A DNA stretch of 64,000 bases from JAWXCM01 sp034408745. GTDB taxonomy: Bacteria; Acidobacteriota; Terriglobia; Bryobacterales; Bryobacteraceae. The stretch is taken from positions 1 to 64,000 of the forward strand of contig JAWXCM010000393.1 of NCBI GenBank assembly GCA_034408745.1. Direction: 5' to 3'. Below the pieces are notes generated by a model. That model was not told the DNA's origin. It ran no database searches and worked only from the letters and a program-made list of their open reading frames with translations. Made by a program: the position numbers and the translations under genes. Positions 1 to 8,681 of the stretch are shown in pieces; position 1 is the first letter of the stretch; each line of letters opens with the position of its first letter.

Positions 1-279
1 AAGGAACCCTGGCGCTGCGAGCCCTCGCTGCCCAACGCAACGCCAAAGGAGCCCAAACCGAAACGCCCGTCAGAGCTCGATCCCAGCCGCCACCCGAGCC
101 GGGAACGCGTCCTCTTCCCCTGGGAAGCCGACCTGACCGAAATCGAATGGGTCGTAACCACCTTCGTCAAAAAGGAGCACCCGGCGATCTTCGACCAAAT
201 CGTCCAGCTCGCCCTCGAGCACAGTGGCCTGGTGGCAAAACCAGAAGACAGCAACAACCCGAACCAGGTAAAGCAATGA
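1..279 (+). CDS. C-terminal part of an unknown protein
   Basis: The frame is open from the first base to a TGA at 277-279, so this is the last 92 residues of a gene that begins outside the window. It is charged and proline-rich at first (PKEPKPKRPSELDPS), then has a compact helical tail containing EIEWVVTTFVKKEHPAIFDQ and an LALEHSGLV segment. I do not recognise a family. Codon choice is rich in G/C at third positions, like the solid genes nearby, which supports it as real coding sequence. No membrane segment is visible in the part that can be seen. Confidence 0.6.
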   Translation, partial: KEPWRCEPSLPNATPKEPKPKRPSELDPSRHPSRERVLFPWEADLTEIEWVVTTFVKKEHPAIFDQIVQLALEHSGLVAKPEDSNNPNQVKQ

Positions 280-780
280 CTGTTCCACTCCCAGACCGCT
301 CGTTGTGTCTTGTCAAGAGTAATATGAATTACGAAAACCAGAGGGCCACGGAAAAAGTTCAACATTTTTACATTAGTCATGTTCCCGAACGGCACACCCG
401 CCGGCGGAATCCCTGGATGCCATCTCCGCCACCCGTCCCGAGCGCGTTCGACATGAAGCTCTTTTTTCACTCTGTGGACAGATACACACGCAAACCCTCC
501 ACCGAAAATCACCTAAGTCATAGATTTAGTTCTTTTTGCGCTTTGGTCCCCGAGATGCTCTGTCTACGCCTGAATCAGCGCAGCCAGAAATCCATCTTTT
601 GGAAGCGCACCGTCATCAACAAGGTTGTCATGGTAGCTAAAGCATTGATGCAGCGCGAAAGGACGCTCCGCCGGAACCGTCATCCGGTGCTACACTTTTC
701 CGTAGATAGCTGCAACTCCGTGTTTCAACCCGGCGTCTCTACAGTTGACGGTCTGAGGACTTCGGATAAGGATACCGTCT
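280..780. other. 500-bp intergenic region, no supported gene
   Basis: This stretch is visibly less GC-rich than its surroundings and lacks codon-like periodicity. A plus-strand frame starting with ATG at 276 (overlapping the TGA of the previous gene) stays open to 797 and would give 173 residues, but its composition looks random, it has no domain and it overlaps the tonB start. I found no tRNA, no strong terminator and no insertion-sequence ends. It probably holds the promoter of the TonB-like gene and decayed sequence. Confidence 0.4.
745..773 (+). promoter_or_regulatory. Possible sigma-70 type promoter before the TonB-like gene
   Basis: TTGACG (745-750) is followed after 17 bases by AAGGAT (768-773). 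Transcription would begin at or next to the ATG at 781 and give a leaderless message. The same AAGGA can be read as a Shine-Dalgarno 8 bases before the ATG, so the two readings compete. Confidence 0.22.
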
Positions 781-1809
781 ATGATTGCGCAGCATGAGGA
801 ACTCGAGCAGGAAATGAACGTTGATCGCACCAGCTCCGGCGCACCAGTTTTGCAGCCAAACGACAACCTGGATCGGCTTTTACTCGCCGAGACGGACAAA
901 TCGTGGTTTCAGTCGTTCAGCGAAAACGTTCGGGAACTCATAAATCCCCCGAAGCTGCCCCCTCTCGAGGTCACCTCCAAACCTGTCCCGGTGAAGGACA
1001 TTTGGGGCGGCAGCGCGAATAAGGGTCGGGCTGGCGTTTCGTCGCTTCTCATCCACATGGGCTTCGTGACCGCGCTCCTCGTGATCGGTACGAACAAGAC
1101 CGTGCAGGAAAAAGCGAGGGAAGCCGTCACGCTGGTCATGCCTCTCGATATCGATGCATACAAGCCCGCCCCCATCAAGAAGGACCTCATGGGCGGCGGT
1201 GGTGGCGGCGGTAACAGAAACCCGCTACCGGCCAGCCAGGGCAAGTTGCCGAAGATCGCCAAACGGCAGTTTGTTCCTCCATCGGCGGAAATCAACAATC
1301 CAAACCCGAAGCTCGTCATGGAGCCGACTATCATCGTGCAGTCTGACGCCAACCTGCCCCAGATCACAGCCAATAACTATGGTCTGCCCACCGGCATCCC
1401 CGGACCGCCCTCCAACGGCTCTGGCTCCGGTGGGGGCATCGGAAGCGGCCGTGGCGGCGGCGTGGGTTCTGGCACTGGCGCGGGTTTCGGCCCCGGAAGC
1501 GGAGGCGGAACAGGCGGCGGCGTCTACCGAATCGGCGGCGGCGTATCCTCCCCAATCCCGATCTACAAGCCGGAACCGGAATACTCGGAAGAGGCCCGCA
1601 AAGCCAAATTCCAGGGAGCCGTTCTGCTCTCCATCGTGATCCTGCCCGATGGCAGCACAACAAACATCCGCGTGGTCCGTCCCCTCGGACTCGGCCTCGA
1701 CGAGAAAGCCATCGAAGCGGTTCAGAAATGGAAGTTTAAACCGAGCCTCAAAGACGGCAAACCCGTCGCAGTCAGCGCCAACGTGGAAGTCAACTTCCGC
1801 CTTCTGTAA
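781..1809 (+). CDS. TonB-like energy transducer with glycine-rich linker
   Basis: A 342-residue TonB-family protein. It has a cytoplasmic N-terminus of about 80 residues, one membrane helix at roughly 84-103, a periplasmic stretch with a seven-glycine run near 138-144 and a Gly/Ser-rich linker at 212-255, then a TonB C-terminal domain (258-342) with the usual PEYSEEARKAKFQGAVLL and AIEAVQKWKFKPSLKDGKPV motifs. TonB proteins pass proton-motive energy from ExbB/ExbD to outer-membrane receptors; no exbBD genes are in this window. The N-terminal cytoplasmic extension is longer than in classical TonB. The first ATG is preceded by AAGGA; an ATG at 814 behind AGGAA is an alternative. A hairpin terminator follows. 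Confidence 0.88.
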   Translation: MIAQHEELEQEMNVDRTSSGAPVLQPNDNLDRLLLAETDKSWFQSFSENVRELINPPKLPPLEVTSKPVPVKDIWGGSANKGRAGVSSLLIHMGFVTALLVIGTNKTVQEKAREAVTLVMPLDIDAYKPAPIKKDLMGGGGGGGNRNPLPASQGKLPKIAKRQFVPPSAEINNPNPKLVMEPTIIVQSDANLPQITANNYGLPTGIPGPPSNGSGSGGGIGSGRGGGVGSGTGAGFGPGSGGGTGGGVYRIGGGVSSPIPIYKPEPEYSEEARKAKFQGAVLLSIVILPDGSTTNIRVVRPLGLGLDEKAIEAVQKWKFKPSLKDGKPVAVSANVEVNFRLL

Positions 1810-1839
1810 CCGTCACAACAATCTTTACCCGCAAAGCAC

Positions 1840-1876
1840 CGAAAGGGCGGCGTCAATACAAGACGTCGCCCTTTCG
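1840..1876 (+). terminator. Hairpin terminator after the TonB-like gene
   Basis: A 15-bp stem (one G-U pair) at 1840-1854 and 1862-1876 encloses a 7-base loop. Only a short T-rich stretch follows, so termination may be partial. Confidence 0.65.
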
Positions 1877-1913
1877 CCGTTTACAGCGTCTATCCGGCGG
1901 AGGATCCTCACGA

Positions 1914-2450
1914 ATGGCTCAGGCCGTCTACGGAATCTACAGCAACAAAGAACACGCCGAAGAAGCGGTTGAATCGCTCCGAACCACCGGACTTCGCCCG
2001 GAGGACGTTTCCGTGCTTCTGCCCGACAATGTCGGAACCAAGGACATCGGCTACGAGAAACATACAAAGGCTCCCGAGGGAGCAACGGCCGGAGCCGCTA
2101 CCGTCGGAGTGCTGGGCGGGGCTTTCGGCTGGCTTGCTGGCATCGGAGCCCTCGCTATACCCGGTATCGGGCCCTTCATAGCGGCCGGCCCGATCATGGC
2201 GGCGCTCGCCGGGTTCGGAGCCGGCAGCGTAATCGGCGGTCTCGCCGGAGCCCTCGCCGGGATGGGACTACCCGAGTATGAGGCTAAACGATACGAGGGG
2301 CGCATCCGGTCTGGAGGCGCTCTGCTTTCCGTCCATTGCGTCGACGGCGTCGCCGTCAGCCGGGCCAAAGAACTGCTGCGCCACACCGGGGCCGAAGACA
2401 TCTCGGTGGGCGAGGAAGGCACCGTCCGGAAGCAGGACCAGACGGCATAA
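1914..2450 (+). CDS. General-stress-type membrane protein with glycine-zipper segment
   Basis: 178 residues. Residues 1-45 (QAVYGIYSNKEHAEEAVESL, then RPEDVSVLLPD) match the YflT/17M-like general stress fold. They are followed by long Gly/Ala-rich hydrophobic stretches (about 58-118, with GALAIPGIGPFIAAGPIMAA) resembling a glycine zipper that inserts into or packs on the membrane. A C-terminal domain (125-165) repeats the alpha/beta pattern (GGALLSVHCVDG). A Shine-Dalgarno GGAGG lies at 1899-1903, 10 bases before the ATG. Proteins of this kind are commonly stress-induced; the biochemical role is not established. It stands alone between the tonB terminator and a short hairpin. Confidence 0.75.
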   Translation: MAQAVYGIYSNKEHAEEAVESLRTTGLRPEDVSVLLPDNVGTKDIGYEKHTKAPEGATAGAATVGVLGGAFGWLAGIGALAIPGIGPFIAAGPIMAALAGFGAGSVIGGLAGALAGMGLPEYEAKRYEGRIRSGGALLSVHCVDGVAVSRAKELLRHTGAEDISVGEEGTVRKQDQTA

Positions 2451-2463
2451 CGCCGAACGGGCG

Positions 2464-2493
2464 AGAGGGAGATCCATGGCGGAGGCTCCCTCT
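2464..2493 (+). terminator. Short hairpin between stress protein and FlgM-like gene
   Basis: An 8-bp perfect stem (2464-2471 with 2486-2493) has a 14-base loop and no T-tract. It could be a weak terminator or a 5' leader structure of the next gene. Confidence 0.3.
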
Positions 2494-2506
2494 GGTACCC
2501 TGAGGC

Positions 2507-2704
2507 GTGATGGGCGACCCCAACTCACTCGCCAACCTGGCCCGTCGCATCCGGGAGCAAACTGCCGGAACGCCCGAGCGCGAAGCGAAGCTGGCCGAAC
2601 TCGCCGCCCGCATTCGCAGCGGCCAGTACCACGTCGACCCCGAGAAGCTCGCCGATTCGCTGCTGCGTGAAATCGGTCCGCCGGAATCAGAACTCGAAAG
2701 CTGA
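2507..2704 (+). CDS. Small FlgM-like (anti-sigma-28 type) protein
   Basis: 65 residues if it begins at the GTG at 2507, or 64 from the ATG at 2510; GAGG at 2502-2505 sits very close to both. The C-terminal half reads AELAARIRSGQYHVDPEKLA, then a SLL motif, which is the pattern of the FlgM C-terminal domain that binds the flagellar sigma factor FliA. The N-terminus (NLARRIREQTAGTPEREAK) is a charged helix. No flagellar gene is nearby, so it could be an orphan regulator or simply share the short motif. Its last 18 bases overlap the convergent hydrolase gene. Confidence 0.55.
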   Translation: MMGDPNSLANLARRIREQTAGTPEREAKLAELAARIRSGQYHVDPEKLADSLLREIGPPESELES

Positions 2705-3640
2705 GTCCACCACTCGATTTCGGCTGTCCACCACTGCCGACGCGGAGAACCCAAAATACAGGTCCATCGCAGTCACGCGGCTCCCGCCTTCCACCTCAGA
2801 CGTCGGAGTGGTTGACCAGTGCAGCACTTTCGAGAACTCGGCCAGCCGCCGGAATAGTGGATCCTGAGCCGCGGCCGTGATCGCCGGAGATGCCTCCGGC
2901 TTGAAGTAAACCTTACCCTGGGATTCGGCAGCCGAGCCGAACATCGTCACGCGCCGCTCAATGAAGAACGCGCCGGTCTCGACAATGCCCTGCCACACCA
3001 GCGGGTTCAGTTGGTCGGGGAACGCGTGGACCCGCAGCGGGCTCTCGCCGTTGTACATCTGGCTGTCCAGCAGCGCCACCGCCTTCTCATGCAGCACCCA
3101 GCGGCCGCCGTCATACAGAGCCAGCAGCGACAGAGCCACAATCGCCAGACCGGACCCAGTCTCCTGTTTGGCTCCGATCTCCGAACTCACCAGCCTGCCA
3201 AGCATCGGCCACAACGTCCCGGTCAGCAGAATCGCCCAGATCCAGACGTCGATCAAGCTGGTGGTCGACAGCATCGGCCAGCTCGTATCCCACGGCAGAA
3301 ACAGCCGAATCCCGTACGGATTGGTGTAATCGAGCAGCAGATGGCTGCCAACGCCGATCATCGACAGCACCCACCCGGCCAGAAACTGAGGCTTCTCCTT
3401 TCGCCGCCATGCCCAGGCGAACAGTACCGGGATCAGCGCAACCACCGGGATCGAGACCAGCGCATGCGTGATCCAGCGGTGATACTGAAAGTAGTTTGCG
3501 GCCCCGCCCACCGCGCTGACAGCGTCCATGTCCGGCATGTTCGCCGCCAGAAACAGGATCAGCGTCGCCTGCGGGTGAAACTTCCGGAGCCCGGCCCGGC
3601 CCAGAAGCAGACCCGTCATGGAGTGCGTCAGATTATCCAT
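2687..3640 (-). CDS. Membrane-bound metal-dependent hydrolase, DUF457/YdjM type
   Basis: 317 residues. The N-terminus MDNLTHSMTGLLLGRAGL, then NMPDMDAV, HRWITHAL and GSHLLLDYTNPYG, gives the His/Asp pattern typical of the DUF457 inner-membrane predicted metal hydrolases (YdjM, LexA-regulated in E. coli). Several hydrophobic helices fill residues 60-190, and a soluble C-terminal domain of about 120 residues follows. Its ATG overlaps the last 8 bases of the upstream lipid kinase gene, so the two are co-transcribed. Substrate is unknown for the family. Confidence 0.85.
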   Translation of the reverse strand: MDNLTHSMTGLLLGRAGLRKFHPQATLILFLAANMPDMDAVSAVGGAANYFQYHRWITHALVSIPVVALIPVLFAWAWRRKEKPQFLAGWVLSMIGVGSHLLLDYTNPYGIRLFLPWDTSWPMLSTTSLIDVWIWAILLTGTLWPMLGRLVSSEIGAKQETGSGLAIVALSLLALYDGGRWVLHEKAVALLDSQMYNGESPLRVHAFPDQLNPLVWQGIVETGAFFIERRVTMFGSAAESQGKVYFKPEASPAITAAAQDPLFRRLAEFSKVLHWSTTPTSEVEGGSRVTAMDLYFGFSASAVVDSRNRVVDSAFEF

Positions 3641-4595
3641 GGTTCGTGGTCCGCGAGTGCCGGTCGCGAAATGTCGGTGGGACCATCAGCGTGACAGCGG
3701 ACGGCACTATCGAAACCGTTGCCGGAAGCTTCCCCCCAGGCTCGCCATCCACCTGGACATAGATCTCCTCGCCCTCTCGGGCGTTTAGCTCGATCAAGTT
3801 GGCATGCATCACCGAGACGCCGTCCATTCCCTTTAACCGACCGACCAGGATTGCAAACAGGTACCCCAGATACGGCAGCGAACTGGTACCCTCGAACAGC
3901 ACTACCTCGAATTGCTCGCTGAACAGCGACGCTCCGCGCGCGATCCAGAGGTCGCCGCCATAGTTCCGCACCCGGCTCGCCAGGGCGAAGCTGCATCGCT
4001 TCTCGCTGCCGTTCACCCTGACATCGATCTGGGGCAACGGTCGGCCAAGCTGGCTGAATCCGCTCACCCAGTAGGCCGCGCGTCCCAGCCGCTGCTTCAA
4101 CTCCGGGTCGACGTGATGCACAATCATCGCGTCGAAGCCGATGCCCGCCATCGTCAGGAAGTAGCGCGAGCCCGACGTGGTCTCCAGCCGTCCGGCCGCA
4201 ATCCGCGCCGGTACCATTTCGCTGAGCCGCCGCGCCGCGCTCACCAGACGAGTGCCCAGTCCCAGTTCTACCGACAGTACGTTCGCCGTACCGCCCGGCA
4301 GGATCGCCATTGGCACGTCTGTTCCGATGATCCCGTTGGCGACTTCGTTGACCGTGCCGTCCCCACCGGCTGCGATCACCAGGTCCGCACCCGCCGCCAC
4401 GCACTCGGTCGCAATCGCGCCAGCCGTCCACGGTCCGCGAGTCGGCATCGCCGTCACGCGATGACCCTGGGCCGCTAAGGCGTCGATGGTACGTTGGAGA
4501 AGTCGGCTGCTTTCCCGGTTGAACTTCCCCGCCAAAGGATTGTAAATAAGGAAAGCGTTTTGCCAGGCCGAGATAAGCGAACTCCTACCAGACAA
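3633..4595 (-). CDS. Diacylglycerol/lipid kinase, YegS-DagK family
   Basis: Phosphorylates diacylglycerol or a related lipid using ATP. The diagnostic glycine-rich loop GGDGTVNEVANGI and the following MAILPGGTANVLS are intact, and the start ILIYNPLAGKF-like segment (FLIYNPLAGKF) is the family N-terminus. The start is uncertain: no ATG or GTG lies in the right place, and the frame continues to a TTG at 4643 inside ligA. The TTG at 4595 gives about 320 residues, close to the family norm. Transcription is divergent from ligA with a very short gap. The product feeds the next gene by an 8-base overlap. A membrane-lipid recycling role is inferred from the family. Confidence 0.85.
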   Translation of the reverse strand: MSGRSSLISAWQNAFLIYNPLAGKFNRESSRLLQRTIDALAAQGHRVTAMPTRGPWTAGAIATECVAAGADLVIAAGGDGTVNEVANGIIGTDVPMAILPGGTANVLSVELGLGTRLVSAARRLSEMVPARIAAGRLETTSGSRYFLTMAGIGFDAMIVHHVDPELKQRLGRAAYWVSGFSQLGRPLPQIDVRVNGSEKRCSFALASRVRNYGGDLWIARGASLFSEQFEVVLFEGTSSLPYLGYLFAILVGRLKGMDGVSVMHANLIELNAREGEEIYVQVDGEPGGKLPATVSIVPSAVTLMVPPTFRDRHSRTTNHG

Positions 4596-4612
4596 TTGTA
4601 GACAGACGAAGA

Positions 4613-6604
4613 ATGGCCGAGCCCGTAACCGAGCAGATCGCAAAACTCCGAGAGCAGTTGCGTCACCACGAACACCTCTATTACGTTCTCGACACGCCTT
4701 CCATCACCGACGCCGAGTATGACACGCTCATGCGCCGCCTCCAGTCGATGGAAGCCGAGCATCCCGAACTGGTTACACCGGACTCGCCGACGCGGCGCGT
4801 TGGCGGCAAGCCGCGCGAGGGATTCGTTAAGGTCAGGCACAGCGCGCCGATGCTCAGCCTCGACAACGCGCTCAATGAAGCGGAACTGCGCGCCTGGGAC
4901 GTTCGCGTCCGCGACGGACTCGGCGAAACGCAGCTGCCGGTTTACGTAGCGGAGCTGAAACTCGACGGCCTCTCCATGGCGACGCACTACCGCGGCGCCG
5001 GTTTCCACCTCGCCGTCACCCGCGGTGACGGCCGCGTGGGCGAAGACGTCACCGAGAACGCAAAGACCATCCGCTCCCTTCCGCTGCGTCTCAAGTCCGA
5101 CGCCATGCCCGATCTCGAAGTACGTGGCGAGTGCCTGATGAACCGCAAGGGATTCGAACGGCTGAACGCGGAACGCGAACTCGCCGGTCTGCCGAAGTTC
5201 GTCAATCCCCGCAACGCCGCGGCCGGAGCACTGCGTGTTCTGGAACCGGCTGTCACCGCGTCGCGCCCGCTGGAGTTCTTCGCCTACCTGCTTCTGCAGA
5301 ATGGCGCTCCGGTCCTGGAAAGTCACTGGGAATCGCTGGACCGTATGAGTGCGCTCGGCTTCAAAGTAAATCCGAACCGCCGTCTCTGCCACTCGCTCGA
5401 AGAGCTGCTGGAATTCATAGCCGAGTGGGACGTAAGGCGCGACACGCTGGAATACGACATCGACGGCATTGTCGTGAAGGTGGATTCGCTGGCGCAGCAG
5501 CAGCGACTCGGCTGGACTGCGAAAGCGCCGCGCTGGGCCATCGCTTTCAAGTACCCGGCGCGCCAGGCGGAGACCGAGGTCGACAATATCGAGGTCCAGG
5601 TGGGACGCACCGGAGCTCTCACTCCGGTCGCGCATCTCAGGCCCGTGTTTGTAGGCGGCGTCACCGTCTCCCGAGCCACACTCCATAACGAAGATGAGAT
5701 CGAGCGCCTCGGCCTGCAGATCGGCGACACCGTGGTGCTGGAACGCAGTGGCGACGTGATTCCGAAGGTAGTGCGCGTCAGCCGGGAGGGCGCTCAGCGC
5801 CGACCGTTCCAGATGCCCGCGCAGTGCCCAGTGTGCGGCGGTCAGGTGGCGCGCGAAGCTGGCGAGTCGGCGAGCCGCTGTCTCAACACCAACTGTCCGG
5901 CTCGCCTCAAGGAGTCGATCCTCCACTTTGCCGCGCGGCCGGTTATGAACATCGACGGCATGGGCGACGCGTTGGTGGATCAGCTTGTCGATGGCGGCCA
6001 TCTGCGCAGCGTCGCCGACCTCTACTCGCTGACGATGGATCAACTGCTGCAGCTCGAACGCATGGGACAGAAGTCCGCCGATCGCGTCCTCGCCAACATC
6101 GACAACTCCCGCAAACAGCCGATGCCTCGCGTTCTGAACGGCCTCGGCATCCCGTTTGTGGGCGAGCGCACCGCAACCATACTGGCCGAACACTTCGGCA
6201 GCCTCGACGCGCTTTGCGCCGCGCCGGAAGAAGAGTTGCAGGGCGCTGACGAAGTCGGCCCCAAGGTGGCGCACAGCATCATGCGGTTCTTCGCTGAACC
6301 GCGTAATGTGGAACTGATCGGGCGCCTGCGCGACGCCGGGCTGCAGCTCACTCATGAGAAGCGCCGCACGGGCGGTCCTTTGCAGGGAAAGACCTTCGTC
6401 CTCACCGGCACGCTGCCGGTCTGGTCCCGCGAGGAAGCGACGGAAAAAATCGAGGCATCCGGTGGAAAGGTATCCGGCTCAGTGAGCAAGAAGACCAGCT
6501 ATGTTGTGGCGGGTGAAGACGCGGGTTCCAAGCTGGACAAGGCGCGCGCACTGGGTGTCAGCGTCATCGATGAAGCGGCGTTGCGCGGGTTGCTGGGCGA
6601 ATGA
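4613..6604 (+). CDS. ligA: NAD-dependent DNA ligase
   Basis: 663 residues, the usual LigA length. It seals nicks during replication and repair using NAD+. Domains in order: Ia and adenylation domain with the KxDG motif in ELKLDGLS (Lys116), OB fold, a four-cysteine zinc finger (CPVCGG and CLNTNCP, about 403-428), helix-hairpin-helix repeats (MNIDGMGDALVDQLVDGG; NGLGIPFVGERTA), and a C-terminal BRCT domain (about 590-663, GKTFVLTGTLP). The ATG at 4613 follows a weak CGAAGA. The stop overlaps the DedA start by ATGA. Confidence 0.98.
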   Translation: MAEPVTEQIAKLREQLRHHEHLYYVLDTPSITDAEYDTLMRRLQSMEAEHPELVTPDSPTRRVGGKPREGFVKVRHSAPMLSLDNALNEAELRAWDVRVRDGLGETQLPVYVAELKLDGLSMATHYRGAGFHLAVTRGDGRVGEDVTENAKTIRSLPLRLKSDAMPDLEVRGECLMNRKGFERLNAERELAGLPKFVNPRNAAAGALRVLEPAVTASRPLEFFAYLLLQNGAPVLESHWESLDRMSALGFKVNPNRRLCHSLEELLEFIAEWDVRRDTLEYDIDGIVVKVDSLAQQQRLGWTAKAPRWAIAFKYPARQAETEVDNIEVQVGRTGALTPVAHLRPVFVGGVTVSRATLHNEDEIERLGLQIGDTVVLERSGDVIPKVVRVSREGAQRRPFQMPAQCPVCGGQVAREAGESASRCLNTNCPARLKESILHFAARPVMNIDGMGDALVDQLVDGGHLRSVADLYSLTMDQLLQLERMGQKSADRVLANIDNSRKQPMPRVLNGLGIPFVGERTATILAEHFGSLDALCAAPEEELQGADEVGPKVAHSIMRFFAEPRNVELIGRLRDAGLQLTHEKRRTGGPLQGKTFVLTGTLPVWSREEATEKIEASGGKVSGSVSKKTSYVVAGEDAGSKLDKARALGVSVIDEAALRGLLGE

Positions 6605-7203
6605 AGAAGCTGCTCGATACGCTGGTGGGGTGGGGCCCGTGGGGCCTGTTTCTCGCAGCTCTGCTTGACGGTGCCGGCATTCCGGTGCCGAGCGGTGTCG
6701 ACGTGCTGCTGGTCTTCCTGGCGGCGAAGCGGCCCGACGAGTTTATCTGGTTGTCACTGATCGCCGTCACGGGCTCGACGCTGGGCAATCTGTTCCTGTT
6801 TTACATGGCGCACAAAGGCGGGGAAATATTCCTTGAGAAACGGACTGCGTTGCCCAGGACTATGAAGCTGCGCCGCTGGTTCGACCACTATGGTCTGCTT
6901 ACGGTCTTCATATCCGCGCTGGTGCCGCTGCCCATCATGCCGATGAAGATCTTCGTGATCTGTTCGGGAGCACTGGGCGCTTCGCCGCTGATGTTCGTGA
7001 TCGTGTTCATCTGTGCCCGCGTGCCGCGCTATCTCGCCCTGGCGTATCTGGGTCGCAGCATGGGCAACGATGCGCTTCACTATCTCAAGGATCACGTGTG
7101 GCACCTGACGGCGTTTGCCGCCGGGTTGTTCTTCGTGCTCTGGATTATGATCCGCATCGCCGACCATCGCCGCGAGCGCGCTTTACTCAATTCGACAAAG
7201 TGA
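6601..7203 (+). CDS. DedA-family membrane protein
   Basis: 200 residues. It shows the DedA/VTT pattern: an N-terminal re-entrant segment (GPWGLFLAALLDGAGIPVPS), then GSTLGNLFLFYMAHKGG, and two to three C-terminal helices. DedA proteins are inner-membrane lipid transporters/scramblases, including undecaprenyl-phosphate recycling; the specific substrate here is unknown. It is translationally coupled to ligA by an ATGA overlap and runs 17 bases into the convergent TonB-like gene. Confidence 0.85.
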   Translation: MKKLLDTLVGWGPWGLFLAALLDGAGIPVPSGVDVLLVFLAAKRPDEFIWLSLIAVTGSTLGNLFLFYMAHKGGEIFLEKRTALPRTMKLRRWFDHYGLLTVFISALVPLPIMPMKIFVICSGALGASPLMFVIVFICARVPRYLALAYLGRSMGNDALHYLKDHVWHLTAFAAGLFFVLWIMIRIADHRRERALLNSTK

Positions 7204-7927
7204 AATTGACGTCGATTGGCGCGATTACTTCCACTGCTTCGCCGTTCAGTTTCGTTGGAGAATAAACCCACTGGCGCACCGCGTCCACCGCGGCTCGCAC
7301 CAGCAGCGGATGACCGTTGACCACCTGCAGTTCCTTCACTGTGCCGTCGCGTCCAATCAGCGCGGTCAACTGCACCTTACCTGAAATTCGAGCCGCCCGG
7401 GCCAGCGGTGGGTATAGAGGAATCACCTTGTTGATCAGCTTTGCCTCCTGCACCGCTCCGCCGAGTCGCACCACCTTCACTGGCGCAGGTTCGATCCTGG
7501 TGACGGCCACCGGAGGAGGAGGCAGCACTGTCGCGCCACCGGTGGTTGCGTCGCCGTATGCGACTGCGCCTGGTACACCGGCGCCCGTGCCGGAGACGGC
7601 GGCGCCGCCTATGATTTGATCGACAATCATAGCTACTTTTGCGGGAATTCCGGTGGGTTCCTGAAAGACGCGCCGTTGCGGCACGTTGGTCAGCGGAGTG
7701 CTGAGCGCACCTGCCCGACCTGCAGCGCCGGTGGCCACTAATTCCACCGCGGGTCCCTGAATCCGTGGAACGGGAGGGAGCGGAGCGGGCAGGCGCACCA
7801 TGGGCAACTGCTGGACAGAAATGATCGACACCAGAACCACAGCGCCCGCCGCGGCACATTGCAGAGTGAGTGAGGCGGCCATGGTCCACGGCCGCCTCTG
7901 GAGTGTGAGAATGCTTTGTTCAAACAT
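7187..7927 (-). CDS. Second TonB-like protein (periplasmic TonB domain)
   Basis: 246 residues. A membrane helix at about 18-38 (LQCAAAGAVVLVSIIS) is followed by a proline/alanine-rich span (60-155) and a TonB C-terminal domain from about 158 (KVIPLYPPLARAARISGKVQ, GRDGTVKELQVVNGHPLL, AVRQWVYSPTKLNGE). Compared with the 781-1809 gene, it lacks the long cytoplasmic extension and the polyglycine linker. No ExbB/ExbD genes adjoin it. The ATG at 7927 is not preceded by a strong Shine-Dalgarno. Convergent with DedA. Confidence 0.85.
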   Translation of the reverse strand: MFEQSILTLQRRPWTMAASLTLQCAAAGAVVLVSIISVQQLPMVRLPAPLPPVPRIQGPAVELVATGAAGRAGALSTPLTNVPQRRVFQEPTGIPAKVAMIVDQIIGGAAVSGTGAGVPGAVAYGDATTGGATVLPPPPVAVTRIEPAPVKVVRLGGAVQEAKLINKVIPLYPPLARAARISGKVQLTALIGRDGTVKELQVVNGHPLLVRAAVDAVRQWVYSPTKLNGEAVEVIAPIDVNFTLSN

Positions 7928-8022
7928 GACACTGGCTCAGACACCAGCGTCCGAATTTCGGTTCCGGAACTAATTTGCCGGAATTTCCGTCAAAATCAGT
8001 CAACTCACGCTAGCCTGAATAC

Positions 8023-8676
8023 ATGGAGCCTCAGCTCGACCAGGTGGAAGTTCGAATTCTCGGCTGTTTGATCGAGAAGGATATCACCACGCCGGAATAC
8101 TATCCGATGACAATGAACGCGCTTGTCAACGCGTGTAACCAGAAGTCCAACCGCGATCCTGCGGTCTCCTGGGATGAGGACGTGGTCTCAGACAGCGTCG
8201 ATTCTCTGCGAGCGAAGCGGCTGATCGCATCGCTTACGGGCGGTGGGAACCGCGTGGCGAAGTACGGCCAGCGCGTTCAGGAAATGCTGAATCTGGGGCG
8301 TCGGGAAATCGCGGTGCTGGCTGAACTGATGCTGCGGGGGCCACAGACTCTCGGCGAACTGCGCGACCGCGCCGGACGGATGCACAAGTTCAACGACACC
8401 GAAGAAGTGGAGCGCGTGCTGACGCATCTTCACGGACACGCATCGGGTCCGCTTGCGATGCAGATTCCAAGGCTTCCGGGACAGAAGGAAGCTCGCTATA
8501 TTCACCTGCTGTCGGGCGAGCCCGACCTTGCTTCGCTCGCTGCCGCGGCGGAATCCGGGCCTGCCCGAGCCCACGGTTCAGCGGAACTGGAGCAGCGTGT
8601 TCAGGCCCTTGAAGCCGAGGTCCGCGATCTTCGCGCGCTGGTCGGAAGAATGGCCGCGGAACTCGGCGTCGAATAG
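8023..8676 (+). CDS. YceH-family protein (DUF480)
   Basis: 217 residues, starting MEPQLDQVEVRILGCLIEKD and containing TTPEYYPMTMNALVNACNQK, the hallmark of the YceH family. It folds as tandem winged helices (about 1-90 and 95-170) followed by a coiled-coil tail (ELEQRVQALEAEVRDLRALV). The molecular role of YceH is not known. It stands alone between divergent TonB-like and convergent DSD1 genes, with a 5-base gap to the latter. Confidence 0.92.
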   Translation: MEPQLDQVEVRILGCLIEKDITTPEYYPMTMNALVNACNQKSNRDPAVSWDEDVVSDSVDSLRAKRLIASLTGGGNRVAKYGQRVQEMLNLGRREIAVLAELMLRGPQTLGELRDRAGRMHKFNDTEEVERVLTHLHGHASGPLAMQIPRLPGQKEARYIHLLSGEPDLASLAAAAESGPARAHGSAELEQRVQALEAEVRDLRALVGRMAAELGVE

Positions 8677-8681
8677 AGCTG

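Noticed and set aside
276..797. 173-codon plus-strand frame in the first intergenic region
   Set aside because: It has an ATGA overlap with the upstream gene, but irregular codon use, no motif, and it overlaps the TonB-like start.
4475..6355. 626-codon minus-strand frame opposite ligA
   Set aside because: It mirrors an unmistakable ligA gene; long antisense frames are expected in GC-rich coding DNA and this one has no recognisable domain.
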